A DNA stretch of 36,602 nucleotides from Synergistaceae bacterium (GCA_017470785.1 JAFUXM010000169.1:1-36602), one strand, 5' to 3'. Numbered from the stretch's first letter, positions 8,175 to 15,929 are shown. A program made the numbers and translations. Notes: generated by a model not told the origin, from the sequence alone.

Positions 8175-9488
8175 TTATCTATAGCGCTGCTGACCGACCA
8201 TCTCGCCGCCTAAATAAATCGTGATTAAGCACTCTTTGTCATACTTCGCCTCAAGCGATATATTTTCGCCGCTCTTAGCCCTACGATTTAATAAATTCCG
8301 TTTACCCGCCGGATCAGTAAGCTCAATTCTAATATCCATAGGTGTGACAAGCGGCGGCACTTGATACCTAAATCTTGCGGTCTTGCTGCCAGTGCCTGCG
8401 CTGCTATTATTATTGCTATTATTATTAGCTTGAGCATTATTAGGCTTGGGTTGCTGTGAGCTATTATTATTTGCTGCAACAGGCCGCCTCGCGCCGGGCT
8501 GATCCAATACGCTAACGTTCAAGTCAACTTCCTTAATCGGCACGTTGCGCTCGTCGTCACCGATAAACACGTCATCCTGTCCAGCAACAGATACTTTCAC
8601 GCTGCGGCCAGTAGTATTATTAGCTTGAGCTTGCGCTTGCTCTTGATTTGCATTTGCATTAGCAGCTGCATTTTGATTTTGATTTGCATTTGCATTTTGA
8701 TTTTGATTTGACGTAACTTTGCGGGCATTGCTGGGCGTGCTGTCTGCATCTGAATATCCCGCAGGCCGCCGGAGCGTCGCTATCTTTAATCTCACGCCGT
8801 CGCCGGGCTTGACTGCTGTGCCTGCAGCCGGCCGCGTCTCTATCGCAAGGCCGTCCGGCATTACAGGACTGTAAACTCTATCGACCGTCTGCACTCTAAG
8901 GCCGCTCGCCTCGAGCAAATTACGCGCCTCTTTCTCAGTCATACGATTAACATCCGGTATAATCACGCTGCCCTTATTACTATTTGCGCTGACCGCTGCG
9001 CCGTCCTGAACTAATAAATCAATTTTCTTTGCGACCGGAATATTTGCCGGTGACGCCGGACTTTGAGCTATGACCGTCCCGGGTTCATGGCCTTTATCTT
9101 TAATTCTTATCACATCGCCCAGTGCAAAGCCCTGCTCTTTAATAACGCTCTGCGCATTGGCCAGCGTCTGGCCTCTTAAATCAGGCACTGCGTGAAGTTC
9201 GCCGCCGCGGCTTACCTGCAGCACTACAACCTGCTTCTTACGCGTGCGAGTGCCGGCCTCCGGAGCTTGACCTAACACCCTGCCTTCAGGCAAGGCCGAC
9301 GCAACGTTCTCTATCTGCGCAACTAAGTCAAGCCGCTTCAACTCCTCGACTGCCTCAACTACCGTGCGCTCCCGCAGCGGCGGCACCGTTATGTCGCCCG
9401 TGAAAAATACTGTATATACCGCAACCGCTCCCGACCCGAATATTATTAATACGACCAAGAGCAGCGTCCAGCTGAACATCTTCTTCAA
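8175..9488 (-). CDS. Membrane-anchored PASTA-repeat protein without kinase domain
   Basis: 437 residues. An N-terminal membrane anchor (residues ~4-28) is followed by three PASTA repeats at roughly 33-95, 96-162 and 172-240 (PDLRGQTLANAQSVIKEQG and IPDVNRMTEKEARNLLEAS are typical). A low-complexity Asn/Gln/Ala stretch (~255-290), an Asn/Ser-rich stretch (~340-370) and a short C-terminal beta-rich domain come next. PASTA domains bind peptidoglycan stem peptides or lipid II. In Firmicutes the same gene position is held by the PASTA Ser/Thr kinase PrkC; no kinase domain or phosphatase gene is present here. The start is TTG with GGGGG about 10 bases upstream; ATG at 9479 is an alternative. Confidence 0.85.
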   Translation of the reverse strand: MKKMFSWTLLLVVLIIFGSGAVAVYTVFFTGDITVPPLRERTVVEAVEELKRLDLVAQIENVASALPEGRVLGQAPEAGTRTRKKQVVVLQVSRGGELHAVPDLRGQTLANAQSVIKEQGFALGDVIRIKDKGHEPGTVIAQSPASPANIPVAKKIDLLVQDGAAVSANSNKGSVIIPDVNRMTEKEARNLLEASGLRVQTVDRVYSPVMPDGLAIETRPAAGTAVKPGDGVRLKIATLRRPAGYSDADSTPSNARKVTSNQNQNANANQNQNAAANANANQEQAQAQANNTTGRSVKVSVAGQDDVFIGDDERNVPIKEVDLNVSVLDQPGARRPVAANNNSSQQPKPNNAQANNNSNNNSSAGTGSKTARFRYQVPPLVTPMDIRIELTDPAGKRNLLNRRAKSGENISLEAKYDKECLITIYLGGEMVGQQRYR

Positions 9489-9524
9489 TTTATATATAGC
9501 CCCCGTATCTTTAAATTTTATAAA

Positions 9525-10901
9525 TTATTTTTTCATGATTAAAGCGCAGTAAAAGCCGTCGAGCCACGGCGTCTCCGGCCATATATAACAGCCCCACGGC
9601 TTGCCCTTATGAAACGGCGTAATTTTTTGACCGGCTAAGTTTAACGCATTAAAATTAACCGGAAACTCGGCACAGTCCTTGTGATTATTTAACACTTCGC
9701 TTACAACGCTTTCGTTCTCGTTCTTAAACAAGCTGCAAGTGATATACAGCACAAAGCCGCCCGGGGCGCATAAATTTATCGCCCTATCAAGCAATTTCTT
9801 TTGCGTGTAAATTAATTTATTTAATTTATCCCAGTCCAAACGCCATTTAGCGTCAGGCTTACGCGTCCACGTGCCGCTGCCCGAACACGGCGCATCAAGC
9901 ACTATAAAATCCGGCACGCTTTCAGGCTCTAAGTCAAACGCGTTGCCGTTTCTAAATTTAAAATTTTTATTATTTAATTTTAGCCGCTGCATTTCTTTAA
10001 TTGCGCTGTTATGCTTAGGCTTAGATAACTCCCACGCCTCGAGCTTCAAATCTTTAACATCTTTTAAATCGCTTAATATCTGTCCGGCCTTAACGCCCCG
10101 GCCTGAACACATGTCTAAAATCATGCCGTTTTTATAAAATTTTTTCACAAGCGACGCTGCTAAAATCGAGCTTTCAGACTGCGCAGTCACAAGGCCTTTA
10201 TCAAAGTCCGGAAGTTCTGTAGGCAATACAGTAGTGTTAAGCCTCACGGCCTGAGAATTTAAATCATCTTGATAATTCGGCGCGATTAAGTCCATTGCCT
10301 TTAATTTATCTAAAATCTCAGCGCGTTTAGAATTATTAATATTTGCAAGCCTAACGCAAGTCAAAGGCGGCTGCGAGATATATTCAAATAATTTAAATAA
10401 TTCCGGCCTGCTCCAACTTTTCTCCCATAACGGCACTGACCATAGCGGCACACCGGCGGCCATCGCCCTGTCGCCTATGGCAGCGCTTGATTTTAATTCC
10501 TCAAGCCGCGCTGCCCCGAGTTCACCGACAGCCCTTAATACAGCATTTACTAATCTCACGTATTTAAAATTATCTTTATGCTTTAAATTATCTATCAGGG
10601 CATTCACTAAGACGCCTTGGGCAAAGTGCCGCAGGCCTAATATTCCCGCCGTGCCGATTAACAAACTATCGCGCACAAGCTCCGGCAGCTCGGACTTTTT
10701 AGCATCATCTTTAATAAAATTTAAATAAATATTTTCCCAGAGTTCGCGCTTGCGTTCGGCCAGATAAATTAGTGAAGACGCGAGCGCTATATCGCCGCTC
10801 TTCATCTTGTTTATGTCAGCCGTCTTGCGCAGCACTTCAGAGGCAAGCCGGCCGGCTCTAACCTGCTCTAAAATATATAACGCCGCTTCTATTCCCCGCA
10901 T
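9525..10901 (-). CDS. rsmB: 16S rRNA (cytosine(967)-C5)-methyltransferase RsmB
   Basis: SAM-dependent methylation of C967 of 16S rRNA. 458 residues. An N-terminal NusB-like helical domain (~1-130) precedes the methyltransferase domain. Motifs include LDMCSGRGVKA (SAM binding), VLDAPCSGSGTW (motif IV Cys) and LYITCSLFKNENE (motif VI catalytic Cys). It begins ten bases after the YugP-like gene stop and has no strong Shine-Dalgarno of its own, so translation is probably coupled. The next gene, encoding the PASTA protein, starts 36 bases after its stop. Confidence 0.93.
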   Translation of the reverse strand: MRGIEAALYILEQVRAGRLASEVLRKTADINKMKSGDIALASSLIYLAERKRELWENIYLNFIKDDAKKSELPELVRDSLLIGTAGILGLRHFAQGVLVNALIDNLKHKDNFKYVRLVNAVLRAVGELGAARLEELKSSAAIGDRAMAAGVPLWSVPLWEKSWSRPELFKLFEYISQPPLTCVRLANINNSKRAEILDKLKAMDLIAPNYQDDLNSQAVRLNTTVLPTELPDFDKGLVTAQSESSILAASLVKKFYKNGMILDMCSGRGVKAGQILSDLKDVKDLKLEAWELSKPKHNSAIKEMQRLKLNNKNFKFRNGNAFDLEPESVPDFIVLDAPCSGSGTWTRKPDAKWRLDWDKLNKLIYTQKKLLDRAINLCAPGGFVLYITCSLFKNENESVVSEVLNNHKDCAEFPVNFNALNLAGQKITPFHKGKPWGCYIWPETPWLDGFYCALIMKK

Positions 10902-10910
10902 GTTTATTAA

Positions 10911-11606
10911 TTATCTCTCACGCGAATTTTTAATCATGAGCAAGCGCACAAGCTGCAGCACTGACATTAACGCCGCTGCTACGTAAGTCAATGCAGCTGC
11001 ATTTAAAACTTTGCGCGCTCCGGCAAGCTCATCGTTGGTAAGCGTACCAGTCTGCTGCAATAATTTTAATGCGCGTGAGCTTGCGTCAAGCTCAACCGGC
11101 AGCGTCACAAGGTGAAAGATAATCGAGCCGGTGAATAAAATTATTCCCAGATTAAGAAGCATAGAATTTCCCATCATGAGGCCGATTATAAATAACGGCA
11201 TCGAAGCCTGCGACGCGATATTAACTACCGGCACTATAGAATTTCTGAACATCAGCGGCGCGTAAAGCTGGCTGTGCTGGATTGCATGGCCTACTTCGTG
11301 AGCTGCAACGCCTATTGACGCGATGCTCGGATTGTTATAGACACTTTCACTTAAATTTAATGTCCGGTTAGACGGGTTATAATTATCAGTAAGTTCGCCT
11401 GCAATGCGGTTAATCGGCATTGAGCCCAGACCAAAACGCGTTAATAACATTCTCGCAACTTGATCGGCAGTTACGCCGCCCTGCGCCCTGACCTTACTGT
11501 ACTTCGAAAAGGCCGAACTCACCTGCGACTGCGCCCACATAGATAATAATATCGCCGGAATTAAAATCAGCATACTTGAATCAAAACCAAATCCCATTGG
11601 ATACAT
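10911..11606 (-). CDS. YugP-type neutral zinc metallopeptidase (membrane)
   Basis: 231 residues, multi-pass membrane protein of the PF04298 (YugP) family. The zinc motif HEVGHAIQHSQ is near residue 108, flanked by the family block APLMFRNSIVPVVNIASQAS. Four or so transmembrane helices follow, with one at the N-terminus. A strong Shine-Dalgarno AAAGGAGAG lies 9 bases upstream of the ATG. It is the first gene of the minus-strand operon. A possible extended -10 (TGCTATATT on the minus strand, complement 11663-11671) lies upstream with no clear -35. The physiological substrate of this family is unknown. Confidence 0.88.
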   Translation of the reverse strand: MYPMGFGFDSSMLILIPAILLSMWAQSQVSSAFSKYSKVRAQGGVTADQVARMLLTRFGLGSMPINRIAGELTDNYNPSNRTLNLSESVYNNPSIASIGVAAHEVGHAIQHSQLYAPLMFRNSIVPVVNIASQASMPLFIIGLMMGNSMLLNLGIILFTGSIIFHLVTLPVELDASSRALKLLQQTGTLTNDELAGARKVLNAAALTYVAAALMSVLQLVRLLMIKNSRER

Positions 11607-11778
11607 AAAAATTTTCTCTCCTTTATTAATCTTAAATTTTTTAACTATAATTTATTAAATTAAATATAGCATAACGCAATTTTAAATTTTATGCGCCGTC
11701 AACGCAAAAAATTTTAAAATTTATATTAAGTAAGATAAAATTAAAATAATAGATAAGAAGTTAAGTAAAGGAGATTTA

Positions 11779-13104
11779 ATGAGCAAATTATTGAACGAAA
11801 ATTTAGATAATAATAAGCCGCTGGCAGCACGGTTAAGGCCGCAGACTTTGGATGATTTTGTCGGCCAAGAGCATTTATTAGGCGAGGGCAAAGCGTTAAG
11901 GCGATTGATCGAGGCCGATAAAATTTCGTCGATGATATTCTGGGGGCCGCCCGGCGTCGGCAAGACTACCTTGGCCGGCATAATCGCTAAACGCACTCAG
12001 GCGCAGTTCATAAATTTCTCAGCAGTGACCGGCGGCATTAAAGAAATCCGTGAAGTCATGAAGTCGGCAGATCAAACTCAGAATTTCGGCGGCAAGACGA
12101 TTTTATTTGTAGATGAAATCCATAGATTTAATAAGGCGCAGCAGGATGCATTTTTACCGTTTGTCGAGAAGGGCAGCATAATTTTAATCGGCGCTACGAC
12201 CGAAAATCCGTCGTTTGAGATCAACGGCGCATTATTATCACGCTGCAAGGTCTTTGTATTAAAGCCCTTAACGCCTCAAGATATATTTAAATTATTAACT
12301 CATGCGCTTAAATCGCCCGCAGGCTTCGGCGATGAGATTATCGAATGCGAGCCGGAAATTTTAATGGCTATTGCCGAGTTTGCTAACGGCGATGCGCGAA
12401 CTGCGCTGTCAACTCTTGAGATGGCCGTACTCAACGGCGAGATTGTTAAAGATAAAATTATTATCACGCACGAGACTTTCGAACAATGCACCTCACGCAA
12501 GAGCTTGCTCTATGATAAGAGCGGCGAAGAGCATTATAATTTAATCTCAGCTTTACATAAATCAATGCGCAACTCTGACCCGGACGCGGCGGTGTATTGG
12601 CTTGCAAGAATGCTCGAGGCCGGTGAAGACCCGTTATATATTGCTCGGCGGGTCGTGAGATTTGCAAGCGAGGACGTGGGACTTGCCGAACCTAATGCGC
12701 TGGCCATGGCCGTAGCTGCGTATCAAGCCTGTCACTTTATCGGTATGCCCGAGTGTACAGTGCACTTAACCCAAGCTGTAATTCACATGGCGATAGCGCC
12801 GAAGTCCAATGCGCTTGACGTAGCTTACATGCGGGCGCGTAAGGACGCGTTAGAGCATCTTGCCGAACCCGTGCCTGAAGTCATCCGCAACGCCCCGACG
12901 AAATTAATGAAAGAATTAGGCTACGGCAAGGGCTATCAATATGCACATGATGCTAAAAATGATTTAAAATTAACTAATATGCAGTGTCTGCCGGATGCGC
13001 TGCAAGGCCGCGAGTATTATTCGCCGACTGAGCAAGGCCAAGAGGCAAAGTATAAGGCAAGGCTCGATAAAATTAAGGACTGGAAGCGGAATAATTTAAA
13101 TTAA
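11779..13104 (+). CDS. rarA: Replication-associated recombination protein A (RarA/MgsA) AAA+ ATPase
   Basis: Clamp-loader-like AAA+ ATPase acting at stalled replication forks. 441 residues, usual for the family. PLAARLRPQTLDDFVGQEHLL starts the protein. Walker A GPPGVGKTT is at ~55, Walker B FVDEIHRFNKAQQDAFLP at ~112, sensor GATTENPSFE and arginine finger ALLSRC follow. The C-terminal tetramerisation part includes RMLEAGEDPLYIARRVVRFASEDVGLA. The Shine-Dalgarno AAAGGAGA is ideally placed before the ATG. Divergent from the YugP operon. The last ~115 bases of the gene are part of a tandem duplication with the RecQ remnant behind it. Confidence 0.95.
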   Translation: MSKLLNENLDNNKPLAARLRPQTLDDFVGQEHLLGEGKALRRLIEADKISSMIFWGPPGVGKTTLAGIIAKRTQAQFINFSAVTGGIKEIREVMKSADQTQNFGGKTILFVDEIHRFNKAQQDAFLPFVEKGSIILIGATTENPSFEINGALLSRCKVFVLKPLTPQDIFKLLTHALKSPAGFGDEIIECEPEILMAIAEFANGDARTALSTLEMAVLNGEIVKDKIIITHETFEQCTSRKSLLYDKSGEEHYNLISALHKSMRNSDPDAAVYWLARMLEAGEDPLYIARRVVRFASEDVGLAEPNALAMAVAAYQACHFIGMPECTVHLTQAVIHMAIAPKSNALDVAYMRARKDALEHLAEPVPEVIRNAPTKLMKELGYGKGYQYAHDAKNDLKLTNMQCLPDALQGREYYSPTEQGQEAKYKARLDKIKDWKRNNLN

Positions 13105-13360
13105 AATATTATGCTTGAAGATACGCTGGGGCTTGAGGCCGGAGCTAAATATAAAATAATTATTTATAAGGACATAACGCCCGATGCTAAAAAAATTTTT
13201 AGGGCTGTCAGGCAGTGCGAGCTGAATTTCAAGTCGGATCTGATACCGGAGTATATCGGCCTGAGCCGCAGCTTAATTATTAGTATGCTGCACGGCGCAC
13301 ATGATAAGCTAATTATAAAAAATAGGCTCGATAAATTTTCAAGCTATGGCTCAATGAGTG
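12987..13360 (+). repeat. Tandem duplication, copy 1 (rarA tail + RQC start)
   Basis: This segment is repeated directly at 13361-13704. The copies agree closely, differing by scattered substitutions. Copy 2 lacks 30 bases of the rarA tail lying between two CAAGGCC direct repeats, a signature of slippage. Confidence 0.85.
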
Positions 13361-13443
13361 CCTGCCGGAGGCGCTGCAAGGCCAAGAGGCAAAGTATAAG
13401 GCAAGACTTGATAAAATTAAGGACTGGAAGCGGAATAATTTAA
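13111..13443 (+). pseudogene. Truncated first copy of RecQ RQC-domain remnant
   Basis: The first ~83 residues are nearly identical to the second copy at 13455. At 13360/13361 the sequence jumps into a partial copy of the rarA tail read in a foreign frame, giving a meaningless C-terminus (ACRRRCKAKRQ...). The protein-like part (YKDITPDAKKIFRAVRQC, then SYGSMS) matches the RQC winged-helix region of RecQ helicases. No helicase motifs are present. It starts 7 bases after the rarA stop with no separate promoter visible. Probably a duplication by-product. Confidence 0.7.
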
Positions 13444-13704
13444 ATTAAAATATTATGCTTGAAGATACGCTGGGGCTTGAGGCCGGAGCTAAATATAAAA
13501 TAATTATTTATAAAGACATAACGCCCGATGCTAAAAAAATTTTTAGGGCTGTCAGGCAGTGCGAGCTGAATTTCAAGTCGGATCTGATGCCGGAGTATAT
13601 CGGCCTGAGCCGCAGCTTAATTATCAGTATGCTGCACGGCGCACGCGATAAGTTAGTTATGAAAAATAGGCTTAATAAATTTTCAAGTTATGGCTCAATG
13701 AGTG
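13361..13704 (+). repeat. Tandem duplication, copy 2 (rarA tail + RQC start)
   Basis: Offset of 344 bases from copy 1 through the coding part. It begins with a partial rarA tail (CTGCCGGAGGCGCTGCAAGG) and continues into the second RQC remnant. Confidence 0.85.
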
Positions 13705-14273
13705 ACACATCCCGCAGGAAGATACGCGAGTATATAGATTGCTTAATAGATCAAGGCTATTTATATCTTCACAAATCCGACGTGACTTATACGCGGCTGC
13801 GCTGTTTAATGGCAAAAGTGAACGCGGCCTTTCACGGCGAAAAAATTTTAATTAAATGCAACAGTGTTGACTATATCGCAGGTAAAATTAAGTAAAATTT
13901 AAATTATAGCAGGCGTAAGCTTAAGCCTAAAGAAAATAGCGGCGAATCAAAACAGCTTTTGCTGCTGCCTGAATTAAAGCCCGAGCAAGAGTTCAAGTCT
14001 GAGCAAGAAGTAAATCAAGAGCTTACTTTAAATTTAAGTGATGACGACGCAGAGCTTTATAATATATTAAGGGGCGTTCGGATGAGGCTTGCCGGCCAAG
14101 AAAAAGTATCGGCGTTTATAATATGCCATAACGAAGTGCTTAAGCAAATGGTACTGCGTAAGCCAAGAAATATTACGGAGCTGTTAAGCATCTCAGGAAT
14201 AGGGGAAGTGAAGGCCGAGCGTTACGGCGATGCTTTCTTAGAGCAAATTATCAAGTGGCTGGATAGAGATTAA
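13455..14273 (+). pseudogene. RecQ C-terminal remnant (RQC + HRDC), helicase domains missing
   Basis: In one frame, interrupted only by a TAA at 13893-13895. The first part (to ~13893) resembles RecQ RQC: DITPDAKKIFRAVRQC, then RLNKFSSYGSMSDTSRRKIR and LIDQGYLYLH. After the stop and a Glu-rich linker, residues encoded by ~14040-14265 form an HRDC domain (LYNILRGVRMRLAGQEKVSA, ITELLSISGIGEVKAERYG). The ATPase/helicase core and the zinc-binding cysteines expected upstream are absent. The HRDC part could be read from a later start at 13959 as a 104-residue protein. Proximity to rarA, a recombination gene, is suggestive. Most likely a decaying recQ; alternatively a reduced DNA-binding protein. 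Confidence 0.75.
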
Positions 14274-14325
14274 CGAAAGCATACGGCTAAAAATTTTTAA
14301 ATTAAATTTTTATATCATCCATCTA

Positions 14326-14374
14326 ATATTACATTTCATATTACATTACGTAAGATAGACAGAAAGTATATAAT
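14326..14374 (+). promoter_or_regulatory. Direct repeats and possible promoter upstream of the peptide array
   Basis: ATATTACATT occurs twice in a row (14326-14335 and 14338-14347). It is followed by TTACGT (14346-14351), 17 bases, then TATAAT (14369-14374). It could be a promoter with an operator-like repeat entering the array, but the -35 match is weak. Confidence 0.35.
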
Positions 14375-14424
14375 AGAGTTATCGATTTTTATTTTTTAAG
14401 TTTTTTAGCTATATACCCCAAAAC

Positions 14425-14536
14425 TTCCAAAATTAAAATAATTCTGCTAAAATATTTTGCGGCGAGGCGTCTTGCTTATTCAGAAGGCGGGACTGCCAGG
14501 AGTGCCTCCTTAGCTTTTGTGAAGGGGGGTGGGAAC
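14425..14536 (+). promoter_or_regulatory. Unit 1 promoter and structured leader
   Basis: -35 TTCCAA (14425-14430), 17 bases, extended -10 TGC-TAAAAT (-10 at 14448-14453). Transcription probably starts near 14460 at GCGGCGAGG. The leader has hairpin CGTCTT/AAGGCG closed by GGC/GCC, then AGGAG-TGC-CTCCT, then Shine-Dalgarno AAGGGGGG (14522-14529). The CCTCC strand could instead pair with the Shine-Dalgarno. Confidence 0.65.
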
Positions 14537-14620
14537 GTGGAGAAATTAATAAAGCTCGTAAAAGCTGTGACAGAGCTAATACGAGCCTTAGCGGAGTTAA
14601 TCCGTGTTTTCAAAGCGTAA
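14537..14620 (+). CDS. Unit 1 amphipathic peptide, 27 aa (type A)
   Basis: GTG start 7 bases after AAGGGGGG. The peptide is three heptads (LIKLVKA, VTELIRA, LAELIRV) framed by MEK and FKA: Leu/Ile/Val on one helix face, Lys/Arg/Glu on the other, net charge about +3. Compared with unit 6, nine codons differ silently and three conservatively, which argues for selection on the peptide. There is no leader peptide, signal sequence or Cys. Comparable by design with phenol-soluble modulins or leaderless bacteriocins, but homology to either is not claimed. The larger frame opening upstream (in-frame GTG at 14519) would place the Shine-Dalgarno inside the gene. Confidence 0.75.
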   Translation: MEKLIKLVKAVTELIRALAELIRVFKA

Positions 14621-14632
14621 ATTCCATCCGTA

Positions 14633-14680
14633 GGGCGTAAGTCCGAAAGTGGAAGACCCATTCCGCTTGTTCGGCAGCCC
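14633..14680 (+). ncRNA. Unit 1 conserved 3' hairpin
   Basis: Outer stem GGGC/GCCC, internal loop GTAAGT opposite CA, second stem CCGAA/TTCGG, inner stem GTGGAA/TTCCGC. The internal-loop sequence is conserved in all six units while the stems change with compensation. Confidence 0.7.
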
Positions 14681-14688
14681 ATGTTTGT

Positions 14689-14720
14689 CCGTCCGCTCCT
14701 CGTCCGGACGGCTTTATTAT
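14689..14720 (+). terminator. Unit 1 terminator
   Basis: Perfect 7-bp stem CCGTCCG (14689-14695) with CGGACGG (14705-14711), then CTTTATTATA. It fixes the direction of transcription of the unit as + and gives a transcript of about 255 bases. Confidence 0.7.
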
Positions 14721-14730
14721 ACCCTAAAAC

Positions 14731-14854
14731 TTTCAAAATTAAAATAATTCTGCTAAAATATTTCACGGCGAGGCGTCTTGCTTATACAGAAGGCGCGGGT
14801 GCCAGAGGGTGTATCCTTCTGACCCCATTTACACGGGGAAAGGAGGTGGTAGGC
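14731..14854 (+). promoter_or_regulatory. Unit 2 promoter and structured leader
   Basis: -35 TTTCAA (14731-14736), 17 bases, TGC-TAAAAT (-10 at 14754-14759). The leader has the GGC..GCC-closed hairpin, then CCCC (14823-14826) facing GGGG (14835-14838), then the nearly ideal Shine-Dalgarno AAAGGAGGTG (14839-14848). Confidence 0.65.
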
Positions 14855-14944
14855 GTGGAGAAATTAATACGGCTGATAAAAGCCCTTACAGAACTTTTAA
14901 AAGCCGTTGCCGAAATCATAAGGCAAATTAATCAATCGCGCTAA
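14855..14944 (+). CDS. Unit 2 amphipathic peptide, 29 aa (type B)
   Basis: GTG start 6 bases after AAAGGAGGTG. Core LIRLIKALTELLKAVAEIIR, starting MEK and ending QINQSR. Same heptad pattern as type A but with LLKAV in the middle and a longer polar tail. Its tail and downstream region are nearly identical to unit 4, suggesting a recent block duplication or gene conversion. A longer frame opens at 14681, but it would run through the unit 1 terminator and this unit's promoter, so the short ORF is preferred. Confidence 0.75.
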   Translation: MEKLIRLIKALTELLKAVAEIIRQINQSR

Positions 14945-14956
14945 AACCTATTTAAC

Positions 14957-15006
14957 GGGGGTAAGACCGTGGTAGGGATACCAGCCCTATTAACACACGG
15001 CTGCCC
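14957..15006 (+). ncRNA. Unit 2 conserved 3' hairpin
   Basis: GGG/CCC outer pairing, GTAAGA internal loop, CCGTG/CACGG stem (co-varying with CCGAA/TTCGG of unit 1), inner stem TAGGG/CCCTA. No clear terminator follows before unit 3. Confidence 0.65.
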
Positions 15007-15071
15007 ATTAACCTGACGCTGTACTCACTCGCCGGTATGCCATCCTTATATTATTAATTATACCCCAAAAC

Positions 15072-15197
15072 TTCCAAAATTAAAATAATTCTGCTAAAAT
15101 ATATTTTACGAGTGGCAAGGTATCCGCTTATTCAGGGATAGGTACTGCCAGGGGTTGAGCTATCCTCCTGAGTTTTTATGAAGGGGGGTGAGGCTGC
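15072..15197 (+). promoter_or_regulatory. Unit 3 promoter and structured leader
   Basis: -35 TTCCAA (15072-15077), 17 bases, TGC-TAAAAT (-10 at 15095-15100). Leader stem GGCA/TGCC encloses TATCC/GGATA. CAGG/CCTG follows and then Shine-Dalgarno AAGGGGGG (15181-15188). CCTCC can pair either backwards with CAGGGG or forwards with the Shine-Dalgarno. Confidence 0.65.
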
Positions 15198-15278
15198 ATG
15201 AAGGATATAATAAAACTCGTAAAAGCTCTAACTGAGCTGATACGAGCTATAGCCGAGAGCATCCGGCTCTTTATGTAA
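15198..15278 (+). CDS. Unit 3 amphipathic peptide, 26 aa (type A)
   Basis: ATG start (units 3 and 6 use ATG, the others GTG). MKD, then IIKLVKALTELIRAIAESIR, then LFM. Shortest of the six: it lacks the final basic residues and has Ser where the others have Leu or Ile, breaking the hydrophobic face once. The codons differ from unit 6 mostly silently. Confidence 0.75.
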   Translation: MKDIIKLVKALTELIRAIAESIRLFM

Positions 15279-15293
15279 CTTCGTCTGCGTCTG

Positions 15294-15338
15294 GGGTGTA
15301 AGACCGGCGTAAGGAGCTGACCCTTATGTCGGCAACCC
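15294..15338 (+). ncRNA. Unit 3 conserved 3' hairpin
   Basis: Outer stem GGGT/ACCC replaces GGGC/GCCC of units 1, 5 and 6, a compensatory change. Second stem CCGGC/GTCGG, inner stem GTAAGG/CCTTAT. The GTAAG and CA internal-loop bases are kept. Confidence 0.7.
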
Positions 15339-15349
15339 AAGTTTTAATT

Positions 15350-15425
15350 CCGCTTGACCTTGCAGGCCACAATTTTAATCCCATCCGAGGGATTAAATCC
15401 TTGTCCCAAGCGGCTTTATTATACC
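15350..15425 (+). terminator. Unit 3 terminator
   Basis: Outer stem CCGCTTG (15350-15356) with CAAGCGG (15407-15413), containing an inner 9-bp hairpin TTTAATCCC/GGGATTAAA, then CTTTATTATA. The same outer stem recurs in the unit 6 terminator. Confidence 0.65.
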
Positions 15426-15432
15426 CCAAAAC

Positions 15433-15550
15433 TTCCAAAATTAAAATCAATATGCTAAAATATTTTGCGGCGAGGCGTTCTGAAATTTAGAACGCGGGTG
15501 CTGGGAGTGATCTCCTGACCCCCATTTTCACGGGGAAAGGGGGTGGGAAC
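15433..15550 (+). promoter_or_regulatory. Unit 4 promoter and structured leader
   Basis: -35 TTCCAA (15433-15438), TGC-TAAAAT (-10 at 15456-15461). Perfect hairpin GCGTTCT/AGAACGC, GGAG/CTCC hairpin, then CCCCC (15519-15523). That run can pair with GGGG (15532-15535) or with the Shine-Dalgarno GGGGG (15539-15543), two mutually exclusive states. Confidence 0.65.
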
Positions 15551-15640
15551 GTGAGTAAAATAATACGGCTGATAAAAGCCCTCACAGAACTTTTAAAAGC
15601 CGTCGCCGAAATCATAAGGCAAATTAATCAATCGCGCTAA
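15551..15640 (+). CDS. Unit 4 amphipathic peptide, 29 aa (type B)
   Basis: GTG start. MSK, IIRLIKALTELLKAVAEIIR, QINQSR. Identical to the unit 2 peptide except at residues 2 (Ser for Glu) and 4 (Ile for Leu). The Shine-Dalgarno AAAGGGGG ends 7 bases upstream. Confidence 0.75.
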   Translation: MSKIIRLIKALTELLKAVAEIIRQINQSR

Positions 15641-15652
15641 AACCTATTTAAC

Positions 15653-15703
15653 GGGGGGTAAGACCGTGGTAGGGATACCAGCCCTATTAATACACGGCTG
15701 CCC
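15653..15703 (+). ncRNA. Unit 4 conserved 3' hairpin
   Basis: Nearly identical to that of unit 2: GGG/CCC, GTAAGA loop, CCGTG/CACGG, TAGGG/CCCTA. It is followed by the same TACTCACTCGCCGG spacer as unit 2, without an evident terminator. Confidence 0.65.
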
Positions 15704-15773
15704 ATTATAGTAGATGTCATACTCACTCGCCGGTATGCCATCCTTATGTTCAACGTTAATTATACCCCAAAAC

Positions 15774-15929
15774 TTCAAAAAATTAAATCAATATGCTAAA
15801 ATATTTTGCGGCGAGGCGTTCTGAAATTTAGAACGCGGGTGCCGGGAGTTTCCTCCTGCCCCCTATCTTAACACGGGGAAAGGGGGAGGATCTACGGCCA
15901 TACGGATTTGGCCGTAAGGTTGAGGGAAC
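15774..15929 (+). promoter_or_regulatory. Unit 5 promoter and leader with inserted hairpin
   Basis: -35 TTCAAA (15774-15779), TGC-TAAAAT (-10 at 15797-15802). Hairpin GCGTTCT/AGAACGC as in unit 4. Between the Shine-Dalgarno AAAGGGGGAGG (15880-15890) and the GTG start lies an extra ~31 bases. These contain a perfect 7-bp hairpin, TACGGCC (15893-15899) with GGCCGTA (15910-15916). A weaker GAGGG remains just before the start. Confidence 0.65.

Noticed and set aside
14681-14944. 87-codon ORF covering unit 2
   Set aside because: It would cross the unit 1 terminator and the unit 2 promoter and leader; the sixfold conserved ORF begins at 14855 after an ideal Shine-Dalgarno.
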